Below are positions 50,901 through 58,424 of a stretch of DNA of 64,000 nt, one piece after another. Location of the stretch: NCBI GenBank assembly GCA_019635485.1, contig JAHBZL010000003.1:1-64000 (forward strand). The letters run 5' to 3'. The stretch's first letter is position 1. Each line of letters opens with the position of its first letter. The position numbers were made by a program, and so were the translations under genes. A model generated the notes under the pieces. It ran no database searches. It had not been told where the DNA came from and was given only the letters and a program-made list of their open reading frames with translations. Origin of the DNA: Piscinibacter sp. (lineage in GTDB: Bacteria; Pseudomonadota; Gammaproteobacteria; Burkholderiales; Burkholderiaceae_C).

Positions 50901-53900
50901 AGCTGGTTGCCGGCGTTGGACAGCGTGATCGCGTTCGCGCCGCCGTTGACCTGCGTGCTGCCGGCGACGCTGAGCGCGCCGCTCTGGGTGATCGCGCCGC
51001 CGGCATTGACCGTGAAGCTGCCGCTGACGGCGAGGGTCGGCAACACGCTTGCGCCGTCGGCCGTCACGTCGTGCACCCCACCGGCGCCGGCGTCGACGCG
51101 CAGCGCGCTCGCGGCGCCACCGGTGAAGTAGTCGCGCAGCGTGGCGTCCAGCGCCACGCCGCCGACGCTCAGCGTGGCCGGCGTGTCGAGCGCCAGCGTG
51201 CCGGCGCGCTCGAGCCGCGTGCCGGCGCTTGCACTCAGGCTCGCCAGCGGCGTGCCGGCGCCGACCGCCGCGCCGAATCCGATGGTGCCGGTGGTGCTCA
51301 GCGCGAGCGCCTGGTTGCCGTTCACGGTGCTGTTGAAGCGAAGCGTGCCCCCGCCACTGCTGGCGAGTGTGGTGTCCGCCGTGAGCGTGACCGCGCCGTC
51401 GAAGGTCTGGCTGCTGCCGGTCGTGAGCGTGCCGCCGAGCGAGGTGGCGCCGCCGCCGTCGGCCAGGCTGCCCACGAGGCTGCCGGTGCCGGTGAAGCTG
51501 TCCGCGCCGCTGCCGCCGGTCAGGCTCGTGATGCCGCTGAAGCCGAGGCCGCCGGCCGTGCCGGTACCGGCCCCGGTCAGCGTGAAGGCCAGCCCGGCGT
51601 CGCTGCCGATCAGCGTGGTCGAGCCGGCGGTCACGCCCTGGTTGCCGGCGAGCGTGGTGATGCCGCTGAAAGTGCCGCCGATGCCGCTCGCCTGCCCGGT
51701 CTGCAGGTTGACCGTCAGGGCGCCGCCCCGCGCGGACAGGTCCAGCGTGTCGCCGGCCGCGCCGCCGGCGAGGTTGCCGGTCAGGCCGCCGCTCCCGCCG
51801 AACACGAAGGTGTTGGCGGCACTGCCGCCGGCCAGGTTGCCGACGCCGCTGAAGGCGATGCTGCCGTCGATCGTGCCGGCGTTGGTCGAGCCGATGTTGA
51901 AGGCCTGCCCGCCGTTGCCGCCGGTCAGCGTGGTGTTGGTCCCGGTCGTGCCGTCGTTGCCGACCAGCGTCGTGACGCCGCTGAAGCCGCCGGTGCCGGT
52001 GGCCGTGCCGGCGGCGAGGTCGATCGCCACGGCGCCGCTGCGGGCCGACAGGTCGAGCGTGTCGGCGCCGCTGCCGGTGACGCTGCCGACCAGGCTGCCG
52101 CCGCTGCCGATCGTGAAAGTGTTGGGTCCGCTGCCGCCGGTCAGGTTGCCGACGCCGCTGAAGGCCACGCCGGCCACGCTGCCGGCGTTGGTGCCGGTCA
52201 CTGCGAAGGTCTGGGTGCCGCCCGGGCCGGTGAGGGTCGTGTTCGCACCGGTCGTCCCGTCGTTGCCGACGACGGCCGTGATCCCGGTGAAGGTCCCGGC
52301 ATCGGTGGCGGTGCCCGCTCCGAGGTCGATCGCCACCGCGCCGGCCTTGGCCGCGAGGTCCAGCGTGTTGGCCCCGCCGCCGCCGGTGATGCCGACCAGG
52401 CTGCCGCTGGCGCCGAACACGAAGCTGTCGTCGCCGGCGCCGCCGGTGATCCGGCCGACGCCGGTGAGGGTCGTGCCGCCGCCCGAGCCGGTGTTGGCCG
52501 TCGTGATGGTGTAGGTGGTGCCGGTGTCGCTGCCGACGAAGGTGGTGCCGGCTCCGTTGCCCTGGACGCTGTCACCCCCACCGCTGGCGTGCACAGTGAG
52601 CATTCCGCCCCAGGCCGTGGCGACGATGCTGTTGGCGCCGGCCCCGCCGGTCAGGTCGGCGGCGTCGACGGCGCTCAGCGTGATGGCGGCCGACCCGGCG
52701 AACTGCAGGCTGTTCGCGCCGAGCGTGATCGTCGCCACATCCCGGGTGGCGCGCACGATGTCCCCGGTGGCGCTGGCGCCGCCCGTCGCCGACAGCGTGC
52801 TGGCGCTCAGTGCGCCGGCCGCCGTCAGATCCAGCACGCCGCCGCCGCCGGCCTGGCCGAAGTTCAATGCGATGGCGCTGGCGCCGCTGCCGGTGCCGGC
52901 GTTCAGTGCGCCGGTCAGCGTGAGGTTGGTGCCCGCCGCGAGCGTGATGTCGCCGCGGCTGCCGGCCACCGGCGAGCCGCCGCCGCCGCCGGTCGCGCCG
53001 CCGGTGGCGGTGATGTCGGCCCCCTGCAACGCGCCGGAGCCGCCGAGGCTCACGTCGCCGGCCGCGCCGCCGCTGCCGTCCGCGCCGCTGCCGCTGCCGA
53101 CGCCGCCGGTGCCGCCACGCACGTCGATGGTGGCCGCGGTGACATTGCCTGCCAGGTTGTTCAGCACGATCGTGCTGCCGGCGCCGCCGATGCCGCCGGC
53201 GGCATTGCCGGTCGAGTTGATCGATCCGGTCCCGCCGATGCCGGTGACGGTCCCGAGCGTGACCGTGGCCGCGCTGCCGGCGCCGACATTCACCGTCAGG
53301 TCGCCTGCGCTGCCGCCGCCCAGGCTGCCGCCCGTGCCGGCGTTGCTGCCGCTGAGGTCGATCGTGCCGGTGCTGATGCTGCCGTTGGTCGCATCCAGCG
53401 TCAGCGCGCCGCCGGCGTGGCCAGCGCCCGCCGCGGCCACCGCGCCGCCACGGGTCGTGATCGCGCCCGTGCTGATGGTGCCGAGCGTCGCGATGTTCAC
53501 GGCACCGCCGGCCCGCGCGGCGGCGCTGGTGTCGATCGTCCCGCCGCTGTAGGAGGCGGCACGGCTGCCCGCGCCGGCGGTGCCTGCCACGGTGAAGGCC
53601 CCGCCGCTCAGGTCGATCGCGCCGGTGCCGGTCACGGCCCCATCGGTGAACAGGTTCAGCCCGCCGGTGCCGGCGTTGCTGATGTTGGCGCCGATGTCAA
53701 TCGTGCCGCTGGCCTGCAGCGTCAGCGTGAATCCCGAGTTCCAGTCCAGCGCCGCTTCGACGCTGATGCCCGGCGTGCTGGCGCCGCCGGTACCGCCGTT
53801 GGCATCGACGGTGACGTTGGCCGCATTCACCGCATTGCGCAGCGTGGTGACGCTCAGCTGCGAGGTGTCGGCGCTGCCGACGAAGGGCGCGGCCGGCGAG

Positions 53901-55207
53901 ATGGCCAGGTCGGTGTCGGTGATGCGGATGTTCGACGGGTCGAGCAGCAGCGCACCCTGGCGGCCTGCGGTCGCGCGGGCATCGACGTCGCCGGCGTAGG
54001 TCAGGTGGCGCTTGCCCGAGACCTCGACCTGCCCGCCGTCGCCGCCGCTCGCGCCCCCGCGTGCGTCGATGTGGCCGTAGAAGCGCGTCGTGTCGTCGGC
54101 CCAGACCACGGCGGTGCCGGCGTCGCCGCTGCCGGTGGCGCTGACGTCGATACGGGCTGCGGCGTCGACATGCGTCTGCTGCGCGTTGCGCAGCGGCCCC
54201 TGGCCCTGCCAGTTGCCGCCGACGAGCACGGTCCCGCCGGCGCTGCCGCCGGACGCGTCGAGCAGGCTGCCGGCATCGAGCAGCACCTTCTCGCCGGTGA
54301 CCTCGGCGCGGCCGCCGTGGTCGCCGCCGGAGACGTCCACCGTGCCGGCCACGCGCGTGATGCCGGCGTCGCCACCGTCGATCACGACACGGCCCTCGCG
54401 CAGGCCGAGGCTGCGCGCCTGCACGGCACCGCCCATGTTCAGCACCGTGTCCGCGAAGCCGCCGCGGGCTGCGGCGCGCAGCTCGACGCTGCCGGCATCG
54501 GCCTGGATGCGGCCCAGCTGGGCGAGCCGGTTGCCCGCCTCGGTGGCGCTGGTCTGGAAGAAGATCAGCCCGTCGCCTTCGACATCCACCAGCACCTGCT
54601 GGGCCGCGGCCAGGCCGACGCGGCCCTGCGCCGCATCGATGCTGCCGGTGTTCTCGACCTGCGGGCCGGCCAGCACGACGAGGCCGCCCGGCGCGTTGAT
54701 CGCTCCGGCATTGCGCACCGCGCCGCGCTGTGCCGGGGCGGACGGATCGTCGCTGGTCAGCGCGAAGCGCCCAGCCAGGAAGTCCGCGTTGGACAGGCTC
54801 AGCGAGGACGCGACCATGCCGCCGACATCCACCCGCGCGCTGGCGCCGAACACCACGCCGTAGGGGTTGAGCAGGAAGATGCGCCCGTTGGACTGCAGCT
54901 GGCCGAAGATCTGCGACGGGTCTTGGCCGGTCACCCGGTTCAGCAGCACCGCGCTGCTGGAGGGCTGGTCGAAGCGGACCTGCTCGCCGGCGGCGATCGA
55001 GAAGCTGTTCCAGTCGACGATCCCGCGCGCGCTGCCCTGCGTGATGACCTGCTGGGTCGGGCTCGGCGTGGCGATCGTGACCTGGCCGTTGACGACCGTG
55101 GCACCCTGCGGCAGGGCCCAGGCGGGGCCGGCCAGCGCCAGCAGGGCGGCCAGGCCGATCGGATGCCGGCGCGGCAGCGCGCGGGGGGAGCGTCGGGCGA
55201 CGGTCAT
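44948..55207 (-). CDS. giant TpsA-type adhesin, filamentous haemagglutinin family
   Basis: 3419 residues secreted by the two-partner (type Vb) pathway. Signal peptide MTVARRSPRA...AWA, then the TPS secretion domain (about 32-270) with LPQGATVVNGQVTI, SARGIVDWNSFSIAAGEQVR and the NPxG-type LLNPYGVVFGASARVDVGGM. The long middle is a beta-helical repeat region in three blocks (see repeat entries). The C-terminus, NCAVKPDSLQCE, carries two cysteines eight residues apart and these appear to be the only cysteines in the protein, resembling the disulfide-anchored end of Haemophilus HMW1. GAGGGGAG precedes the ATG, 17 bases after tpsB. It probably mediates adhesion or aggregation. A long antisense frame over it is a composition artefact. 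Confidence 0.92.
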   Translation of the reverse strand: MTVARRSPRALPRRHPIGLAALLALAGPAWALPQGATVVNGQVTIATPSPTQQVITQGSARGIVDWNSFSIAAGEQVRFDQPSSSAVLLNRVTGQDPSQIFGQLQSNGRIFLLNPYGVVFGASARVDVGGMVASSLSLSNADFLAGRFALTSDDPSAPAQRGAVRNAGAINAPGGLVVLAGPQVENTGSIDAAQGRVGLAAAQQVLVDVEGDGLIFFQTSATEAGNRLAQLGRIQADAGSVELRAAARGGFADTVLNMGGAVQARSLGLREGRVVIDGGDAGITRVAGTVDVSGGDHGGRAEVTGEKVLLDAGSLLDASGGSAGGTVLVGGNWQGQGPLRNAQQTHVDAAARIDVSATGSGDAGTAVVWADDTTRFYGHIDARGGASGGDGGQVEVSGKRHLTYAGDVDARATAGRQGALLLDPSNIRITDTDLAISPAAPFVGSADTSQLSVTTLRNAVNAANVTVDANGGTGGASTPGISVEAALDWNSGFTLTLQASGTIDIGANISNAGTGGLNLFTDGAVTGTGAIDLSGGAFTVAGTAGAGSRAASYSGGTIDTSAAARAGGAVNIATLGTISTGAITTRGGAVAAAGAGHAGGALTLDATNGSISTGTIDLSGSNAGTGGSLGGGSAGDLTVNVGAGSAATVTLGTVTGIGGTGSINSTGNAAGGIGGAGSTIVLNNLAGNVTAATIDVRGGTGGVGSGSGADGSGGAAGDVSLGGSGALQGADITATGGATGGGGGSPVAGSRGDITLAAGTNLTLTGALNAGTGSGASAIALNFGQAGGGGVLDLTAAGALSASTLSATGGASATGDIVRATRDVATITLGANSLQFAGSAAITLSAVDAADLTGGAGANSIVATAWGGMLTVHASGGGDSVQGNGAGTTFVGSDTGTTYTITTANTGSGGGTTLTGVGRITGGAGDDSFVFGASGSLVGITGGGGANTLDLAAKAGAVAIDLGAGTATDAGTFTGITAVVGNDGTTGANTTLTGPGGTQTFAVTGTNAGSVAGVAFSGVGNLTGGSGPNTFTIGSGGSLVGSVTGSGADTLDLSARSGAVAIDLAAGTATGTGGFSGVTTLVGNDGTTGTNTTLTGGNGGQAFNIGSTNAGTIDGSIAFSGVGNLAGGSAANTFVFGGSGGLTGNLAGGAAGDTLDLSARGGALTVNLQTGQASGIGGTFSGITTLAGNQGVTAGSTTLIGSDAGLAFTLTGAGTGTAGGLGFSGITSLTGGSGADSFTGTGSLVGSLADGGGATSLGGTLTTGSSQTFDGAVTLTADTTLASSGGGTLRFNSTVNGNQALALSTTGTIGFGAAVGAGTPLASLSASAGTRLERAGTLALDTPATLSVGGVALDATLRDYFTGGAASALRVDAGAGGVHDVTADGASVLPTLAVSGSFTVNAGGAITQSGALSVAGSTQVNGGANAITLSNAGNQLQGTVGLSNSGANDVVLTNDRATQLGTVSVGSGALSITAAGALTQLGALTQSAGAGAVTLAAGSNPITLTQAGNDFVGAVALTGAAVQLNDQNALALAASTVDSLVVTSNGAITQTGDLNVTGTSSFGAGNGSITLQAAGNSFGGSVALSNSGANAVALHDSGALLLSGVSVGSGMLQLSAGGAITQSATVTQAGAGAVTLDASANAVTLGAAGNDFQGAVSVIGTDVTLADQNALTLAGATLSSLSVSTNGAILQSGALSITGISSFSSGSGAITLLGANSFGGAVTLASAGNVALNAAGALQVGGATLGTGSLTLTSGGAVTQSGAIVQASGAGAVSVNAGANAITLDQAGNDFTGAVSLANSGANDVVLRDANALTLGTLTLGSGTLSLTSTGDLTQTGALTQAPGGQAVTIAAGGGNVVLDQAGNDFRGAVDVSGASIALRDADDLTLSALTPTTNGSVSLVAGGQLTLPSNNVDTGTGDLTLSFATLGGTLGTLHGRNVSLSGSAGMALGNVSADGTLALASTNAAITQQLGTTITASGATTVNAGSGDVVLANTGNDFASIAVTGGAVSLRDLNALNITALNSGANRSVSLVAGGALTTPAGAINTGSADLTLSSGAAITTPGSLSGNNLSLTGAAGLAIGSSLSATGTLTLQTTNAAITQSGGSIAVTGTTSVNAGSGNVSLAQAGNDFGGSVSVTGGAVSLRDSNALTLGALQTGSLDVATVNGAVTQTAAADVSGSTLIDAGTAAVTLTQAANRFASVSVRGGAVSLRDADALELGAVDAASLNVTTAGAITQSAPLRVGGASVLNAGGGDITLAEATNDFGTLSLSGGALSIVDANDLTITSLSAGANRAVSLIAGGTLTLPVGDIDTGTASLTLVSNGGQLATRGAVAGQSVGLAGATGIVLGGNVVSATDQVYATGVTLAADATLDAGSGRVSLLAGLSGAGNALSVAGDATLAGAATGTTSQTWNGRLTLAGSALLDSGAGIVTLARGVDTGANSLAVASPTLLGGDVTGTGPQAFGAGVTLTNDVRLDAGAAQIALLGGVDGGSHRLDLASTSAAADAIRTGAALQNLSTLNIDGRSTLGGVVTSTGAQRYAGSVTLAADATLDAGTATIALLGGVDGGGHGLGLASTGAAADTIRIAGSVVNAASLSVDGRLALGGGVSTSGAQDYRAAVRLDTDAALSGASVAFAGPVDGAHVLNVTSADTRFAGAVGAGTALTSLTVGGAGSTRIGADIRTTGTQTYGNAVRLDADVTLAGSTLRFDGSIDGAQALTLQGSAATTIFNAAVGAATPLAALTVSGPTVLAGGLVATTGGQRYDGAVTLGADTLLSGSTLTVNGTLDGARSLDLQFSGTSTLAGAVGGTTALTGLDSDGNVVLQAGSVTTSGAQRYGGTLQLAGDTALHAGAITLSGAVSGARDLLLEADTLAAAGPIAGTGTLRIAPRSIDRSIGVAGGAGDLQISQALIDGAAGFANHVFGRGDGTGDVNVGDWRLVTGTTLQSGSGELHLAGSVDGAFDLALNTGGVTRIAGPVGTTTALRSLSTDNAAGAPDWDGSSGEHTRLEGADARVVTTGAQTYADPLVAQGAVQFVGSAITAEQLASRFGGPVSANAVSLVLRSADDIALGTLTLSGGGRVETDGVLHLTGALQLDGGTLSLVSNATPSAQGFTDPDLQTGDPLTFGFTPLREASGTIVQEDGATLSSAAGSLLVLRSPNSGSILLDKAGNTLLGEISAVSGPLGDNSAARFAGNLLVLGFVRLSSSEIHVAGAPPAEGAPDPLRAGIEGDVLKLSADQLTTGTDGLLRARLPFLESQGSQTSLPALTLVMSPQALALGGGFGTPTPDGFIRVRVGSEVGGYLTVRPKGAGGENALILLAGPDPKPFYDGSGKLSEVRVFYNGDAPRTPQETGALTAVTAIVEDARQTRFEEAVRTENVKSRLRSGVIAEVGSGRPATVGRESIRLPQNCAVKPDSLQCE
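46600..48130 (-). repeat. tpsA repeat block 3
   Basis: Approximate bounds. Units of about 60-70 codons built on S/T-G-x-Q-x-Y-x-x-x-V-x-L-x-x-D-x-x-L followed by G-A-V-G-x-x-T-x-L, for example QRYAGSVTLAADATLDAG and QDYRAAVRLDTDAALSG. At least seven copies can be followed. They form the membrane-distal or C-terminal part of the adhesin fibre. Confidence 0.7.
48280..51050 (-). repeat. tpsA repeat block 2
   Basis: Approximate bounds. More than a dozen units of about 60-70 codons with the consensus N-D-F-x-G-A-V-x-(V/L) ... (L-R)-D-x-N-A-L-x-L ... G-A-I-T-Q-(S/T)-G-x-L, then I-T-L-x-(Q/N)-A-G. Neighbouring copies are similar in DNA as well, so the block is a candidate for recombination-driven length variation and for assembly errors. 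Confidence 0.75.
51430..52560 (-). repeat. tpsA repeat block 1 (four ~100-residue units)
   Basis: Approximate bounds. Four longer units centred on F-S-G-V-G-N-L-(T/A)-G-G-S, D-T-L-D-L-S-A-R and G-N-D-G-T-T-G-x-N-T-T-L-T-G. The D-T-L-D-L and G-G-x-G-x-D pattern recalls Ca-binding haemolysin-type repeats but lacks the strict nonapeptide spacing. These lie nearer the N-terminus than blocks 2 and 3. Confidence 0.7.
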
Positions 55208-55224
55208 GGAAGGCTCCCCTCGAT

Positions 55225-56931
55225 TCAGAAGGTCTTGTTGCCGGTCAGGTAGACCCGCGGCTTGCGCTCACGCGTGTCGGCTTCGGCCGTGCCGCTGGCC
55301 GGCCAGGCGAGGTAGGCACGCAGCGCGAAGTCGTTCGGGCGGTCCCACACCGCGCCCAAGCCCCAGCCGGAGAAGGTCTTGGTGTTCTCGTCGGTGCTGT
55401 TCTCCGCCGGGTCGGCCCGCACGCGCGTGCGGCCGGCGTCGACGAACGCGCTGAAGACGAACTCGCGCGCGATGCGCCCGAACCAGCTCTCCGGGGGCAG
55501 CAGGCGCAATTCGAGCGTGCCGACCACGCCGCTGTCGCCCGTGCCCTCGCCGGGCGCGAAGGCGCGCACGCGGTCCGGGCCGCCGGCCTGGAACTGCTCG
55601 GTGCTGTCCAGATTGTCGGCCGCGAACTGGCTCTTCAGGCTCGCGTACAGCAGCAGCCGGTTGTCGATCAGGTTCTGCAGCCGCGACAGGTTCAGCCGCA
55701 GGTGCGAGAAGGTCTCGGGGATGTCGGTCGGCCGGCGCGGCGATGACAGCCGCCCGTGCACCAGGCTCAGCTCGTAGGTGTTGACGCCGCCGGTCAGCAG
55801 GTTGTCGCGCGCGTCGCCCGAGATCGACAGCTGCAGGTTGTCGACATGCTTGCGCGTCGACGAGCCGGCCGTCTCGACGCGGTCGTCGTAGCGCTTGGCA
55901 TCCGCCGACAGCAGCGCGAACAGGTTCAGGTTGCGCGAGCGCACCACGGGGTAGAGCGCGTAGGTGGTCAGCGTCGTCGCGTCGCCCGTCAGGCCCAGGG
56001 GCAGTTCGTCCTCGTCGAGTTCGTAGCGCACCAGCGAGAGCGAGGCGCCGAGCTTCAGGCCGTCGGAGCCGACCGGCAGCGTGTAGCCGGCCAGGCCGAA
56101 CATCAGGCCCCGCGTGGAGGTGGACAGCGCGTTGAGCACCAGGCCGTCGCCGCGCCCGGCCGGGCTGTTGACCGTGCCGAGCCAGCTGCCGCGCAGCACG
56201 CCGGAATAGCGCGAGCCCAGCGTGTCGACCTCGACGCGCTGCACCAGCCGCCGCTCCGGCTGGGGCGTCACCACCAGCGAGGCCGTGCCGGGCGTGCGCC
56301 CGGAGCGCACCTCGAAGCGGGCCGTCAGCCCGCGCAGGTCGTTGACCAGGAAGACGATGCGCTCGACGTCGCGCACGCGCAGGATCTCGCCCGGCTTCAG
56401 CCGCGCCAGGTAGGCCTCGACCACCTCGCGGCGCACCGGCATGTTCTCGGGCCAGTTCAGCACCACCTCGTCGAGGCGGCCTTCCAGCACCGCGATGCGC
56501 ACGACGCCGTCCTGCGGCGTCTGCTCCGGCAGGTAGGCGTAGCCGAGGTAGAAGCCCAGCTCGCGCTGCAGGTAGCGCGTGACCGCTGCTGCCGCGTTGA
56601 CCAGGTCCTCGTAGCTGCGTCGCGTGCCGACGAAAGGTGCCGTGATGCCGGCCAGGGCCGCGCGCAGTTCGGCCGGCGCCGAGGCATCGACGGCGTAGGC
56701 CCGCACGTCGAGGGTGATCTCGTCGCTCGGCTTGCCGAGTTCGCGGGGCACCGGTGCCGCCGGCAAGGCCGAGCCATCGGTACGCCCGGCCGGCACCTGG
56801 GGTCGCAGTTGCTCCGGAGTCGGTACCGCACCGGGCGGCGGGGTGGTCTGTGCTTGCGCTGCGGCGGCGGCCGCCAGCAGTCCGGCGGCCCACAGGCCGC
56901 GAGTCGCCCTCCAGACTTCTTCCACGGTCAC
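55225..56931 (-). CDS. TpsB outer-membrane transporter, FhaC/ShlB family
   Basis: Exports the TpsA adhesin across the outer membrane. About 568 residues: signal peptide (ATRGLWAAGLLAAAAAAQAQ), a Pro-rich linker, two POTRA modules (about 60-215, with YLQRELGFYLGYAYLPEQTP and GEILRVRDVERIVFLVNDLR), then a 16-strand barrel. The conserved loop-6 tip appears as DRVRAFAPGEGTGDSGVVGT (V-R-G/A-Y/F motif), and the C-terminus ends KPRVYLTGNKTF with a terminal Phe, as usual for barrel signals. The GTG at 56931 is a choice among GTG 56931 and 56925; no clear Shine-Dalgarno was seen. It heads the TPS operon. Confidence 0.92.
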   Translation of the reverse strand: MTVEEVWRATRGLWAAGLLAAAAAAQAQTTPPPGAVPTPEQLRPQVPAGRTDGSALPAAPVPRELGKPSDEITLDVRAYAVDASAPAELRAALAGITAPFVGTRRSYEDLVNAAAAVTRYLQRELGFYLGYAYLPEQTPQDGVVRIAVLEGRLDEVVLNWPENMPVRREVVEAYLARLKPGEILRVRDVERIVFLVNDLRGLTARFEVRSGRTPGTASLVVTPQPERRLVQRVEVDTLGSRYSGVLRGSWLGTVNSPAGRGDGLVLNALSTSTRGLMFGLAGYTLPVGSDGLKLGASLSLVRYELDEDELPLGLTGDATTLTTYALYPVVRSRNLNLFALLSADAKRYDDRVETAGSSTRKHVDNLQLSISGDARDNLLTGGVNTYELSLVHGRLSSPRRPTDIPETFSHLRLNLSRLQNLIDNRLLLYASLKSQFAADNLDSTEQFQAGGPDRVRAFAPGEGTGDSGVVGTLELRLLPPESWFGRIAREFVFSAFVDAGRTRVRADPAENSTDENTKTFSGWGLGAVWDRPNDFALRAYLAWPASGTAEADTRERKPRVYLTGNKTF

Positions 56932-57255
56932 CCCGACGCTGTGTGGTGTTGTTCGTCCCGGATCGACCGACCGAGCGTGTGTGCGAGCGTAACCCGCGGC
57001 CCGCGACTTTCCCATCCGGGGCACCGCGCGGTGGCGCCGAATCCCATGATGAAGGGGGATGACGGAGGGCAGGCCCCAGCCGATCATCCACGGATGCCTT
57101 TTGACTCGCGGTGCCCTGCCGCGCCACCGTCCGCGACGAGTAATCGTTCACTTGACGAGGCCCATCGTGCGCTATACAACCCAACGTCCCGTTGGGAGGG
57201 CGCCGGGCATGCCGGTCGCGCCTGCTGTCGTTGAACCCAGCCGCAGAGCAACATA
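56932..57255. promoter_or_regulatory. divergent promoter region between the TPS and T6SS operons
   Basis: A 324-base gap with no gene. For the T6SS side, TTGACG (57152-57157) and TATACA (57173-57178) are 15 bases apart, a slightly short but plausible sigma-70 promoter. A palindrome with arms CCCAACG and CGTTGGG (57180-57196) follows immediately. No sigma-54 type GG/GC pair was seen. The tpsB-side promoter is not evident. Confidence 0.5.
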
Positions 57256-58347
57256 ATGGATGACGAGAGTTCCGCTTTGGAGGGAGTTGAGCGTGCCTTG
57301 GTGGACGCTTGGCTCGAGCCCCTGGGTGACCCGCCGTGCGGCGAAGATCTGGAGTGGGACAACGAATTCCTGGAGATGAGCCAGGCCGCGGTGGCCAAGC
57401 CGGGTTCGCAGTTCTCGAACGACACCGACGCGAAGCCGGCCGATTGGCGCGCCGTCAAGCGCCTGGCGGAGAGCCTGTTCGAGCGCACGCGTGATGTGCG
57501 CGTCGCGATCTACTGGGCGCGAGCCCAGGTGAACCTCGACGGGGCGACCACGCTGCCGGCCAGTCTGCGTCTGGTGCACGGCCTGCTCGAGCGCTACTGG
57601 GACGACGTGCATCCGAAGCCGGACGACGGCGACGCCTATGCCCGTGTCAACGCGCTGAACGACATGGCCGGAGTGGCGGGGCTGGTCGGCGACATGCGCC
57701 AGTCCAGCGTCGTGCCGGCACGCGGCTTCGGCGATCTGCGCGGCCGCGAGATCGAGGTGGCGCTCGGCCTGCTGGAGCCGCGCGAGGGCGAGTCGGCGAT
57801 GCAGCCGGCCCAGTTGCAGCAGATGTTCGCCGAGGTCGCGGCCGAGGATCCGGTGCTGCGCGGGTTTGCGGGCGCGGCGGTCGGGCACCTGGAGAAGATC
57901 GATGCGCTGATGCGCGAGCGGGTCGGCTACGGCAGTGCTCCCGACCTGAACGTGCTGAAGACGCTGCTGTCGGGCATCCAGGGCCTCATGCCGGGGTCGG
58001 GCGGCGCCGGCGGCGCGGAGGACTCCGCCGGGGACGGGGCGGACGCTGGCGAGGGCTCGTTCGGCGATGCCGCTCCCGTGGCGCGGCGCAGTGCCGCGCG
58101 TGGGGGCGGCCTGCCCGGCAGCATCGAGTCGCGCGACGAAGCGCTGCGGGCGATCGACCTCGTCTGCGCCTACCTCGAGCGCACCGAGCCGACCAATCCG
58201 GCGCAGTTCTTCCTGCGCCGCGCGCGCAAGCTGGTCGACAAGAACTTTCTCGAACTGGTGCGCGAGCTCGCACCGGACTCCCTCGATCAGGTGGCGCGCA
58301 TCATGGGTGTGCCTTCCGACGAGTATTCCTCCGGAAGCTCGTACTGA
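57256..58347 (+). CDS. tssA: T6SS cap/assembly protein TssA
   Basis: 363 residues with the ImpA_N domain near the N-terminus: WLEPLGDPPCGEDLEWDNEF, then PADWRAVKRLAESLFERTRD, VRVAIYWARAQVNLDG and YWDDVHPKPDDGDAYARVNA, all typical. TssA organises baseplate and sheath assembly. A glycine-rich acidic linker (about 253-280) separates a short C-terminal helical part (DEALRAIDLVCAYLERTEPT, then NPAQFFLRRARKLVDKNFLE), fitting the shorter TssA class. It is the first gene of the operon and is followed by a hairpin before tssB. Confidence 0.92.
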   Translation: MDDESSALEGVERALVDAWLEPLGDPPCGEDLEWDNEFLEMSQAAVAKPGSQFSNDTDAKPADWRAVKRLAESLFERTRDVRVAIYWARAQVNLDGATTLPASLRLVHGLLERYWDDVHPKPDDGDAYARVNALNDMAGVAGLVGDMRQSSVVPARGFGDLRGREIEVALGLLEPREGESAMQPAQLQQMFAEVAAEDPVLRGFAGAAVGHLEKIDALMRERVGYGSAPDLNVLKTLLSGIQGLMPGSGGAGGAEDSAGDGADAGEGSFGDAAPVARRSAARGGGLPGSIESRDEALRAIDLVCAYLERTEPTNPAQFFLRRARKLVDKNFLELVRELAPDSLDQVARIMGVPSDEYSSGSSY

Positions 58348-58387
58348 TTTGATGGCAATATTGATCGTTCTTTGACGAGGCCTTTCT

Positions 58388-58405
58388 GGGACGCTACGGC
58401 GTCCC
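58388..58405 (+). other. UNCG-type hairpin between tssA and tssB
   Basis: GGGACGC and GCGTCCC pair perfectly around TACG; the C(UACG)G closure is the very stable UNCG tetraloop class. It lies in the 77-base tssA-tssB gap, 20 bases before the tssB start, and is not followed by a T-run. Possible roles are RNA processing or protection of the tssB-C-hcp segment. Confidence 0.6.
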
Positions 58406-58424
58406 GTTCACCGAGGAGCCAGGC

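Noticed and set aside
46600-51050. Possible CRISPR-like regular repeats
   Set aside because: The repeats are coding, 60-70 codons long and diverged, inside the adhesin gene; there is no short direct repeat with spacers.
51430-52560. RTX calcium-binding repeats in TpsA
   Set aside because: The Asp/Gly pattern lacks the nine-residue periodicity, and no type I secretion genes are present; TPS secretion is clear.
45581-55252. A 3223-codon open frame antisense to tpsA
   Set aside because: It lacks a recognisable domain, is rich in Arg/Ala/Gly, and follows from the codon bias of the GC-rich, repetitive adhesin gene on the other strand, which has a signal peptide, TPS domain and operon context.
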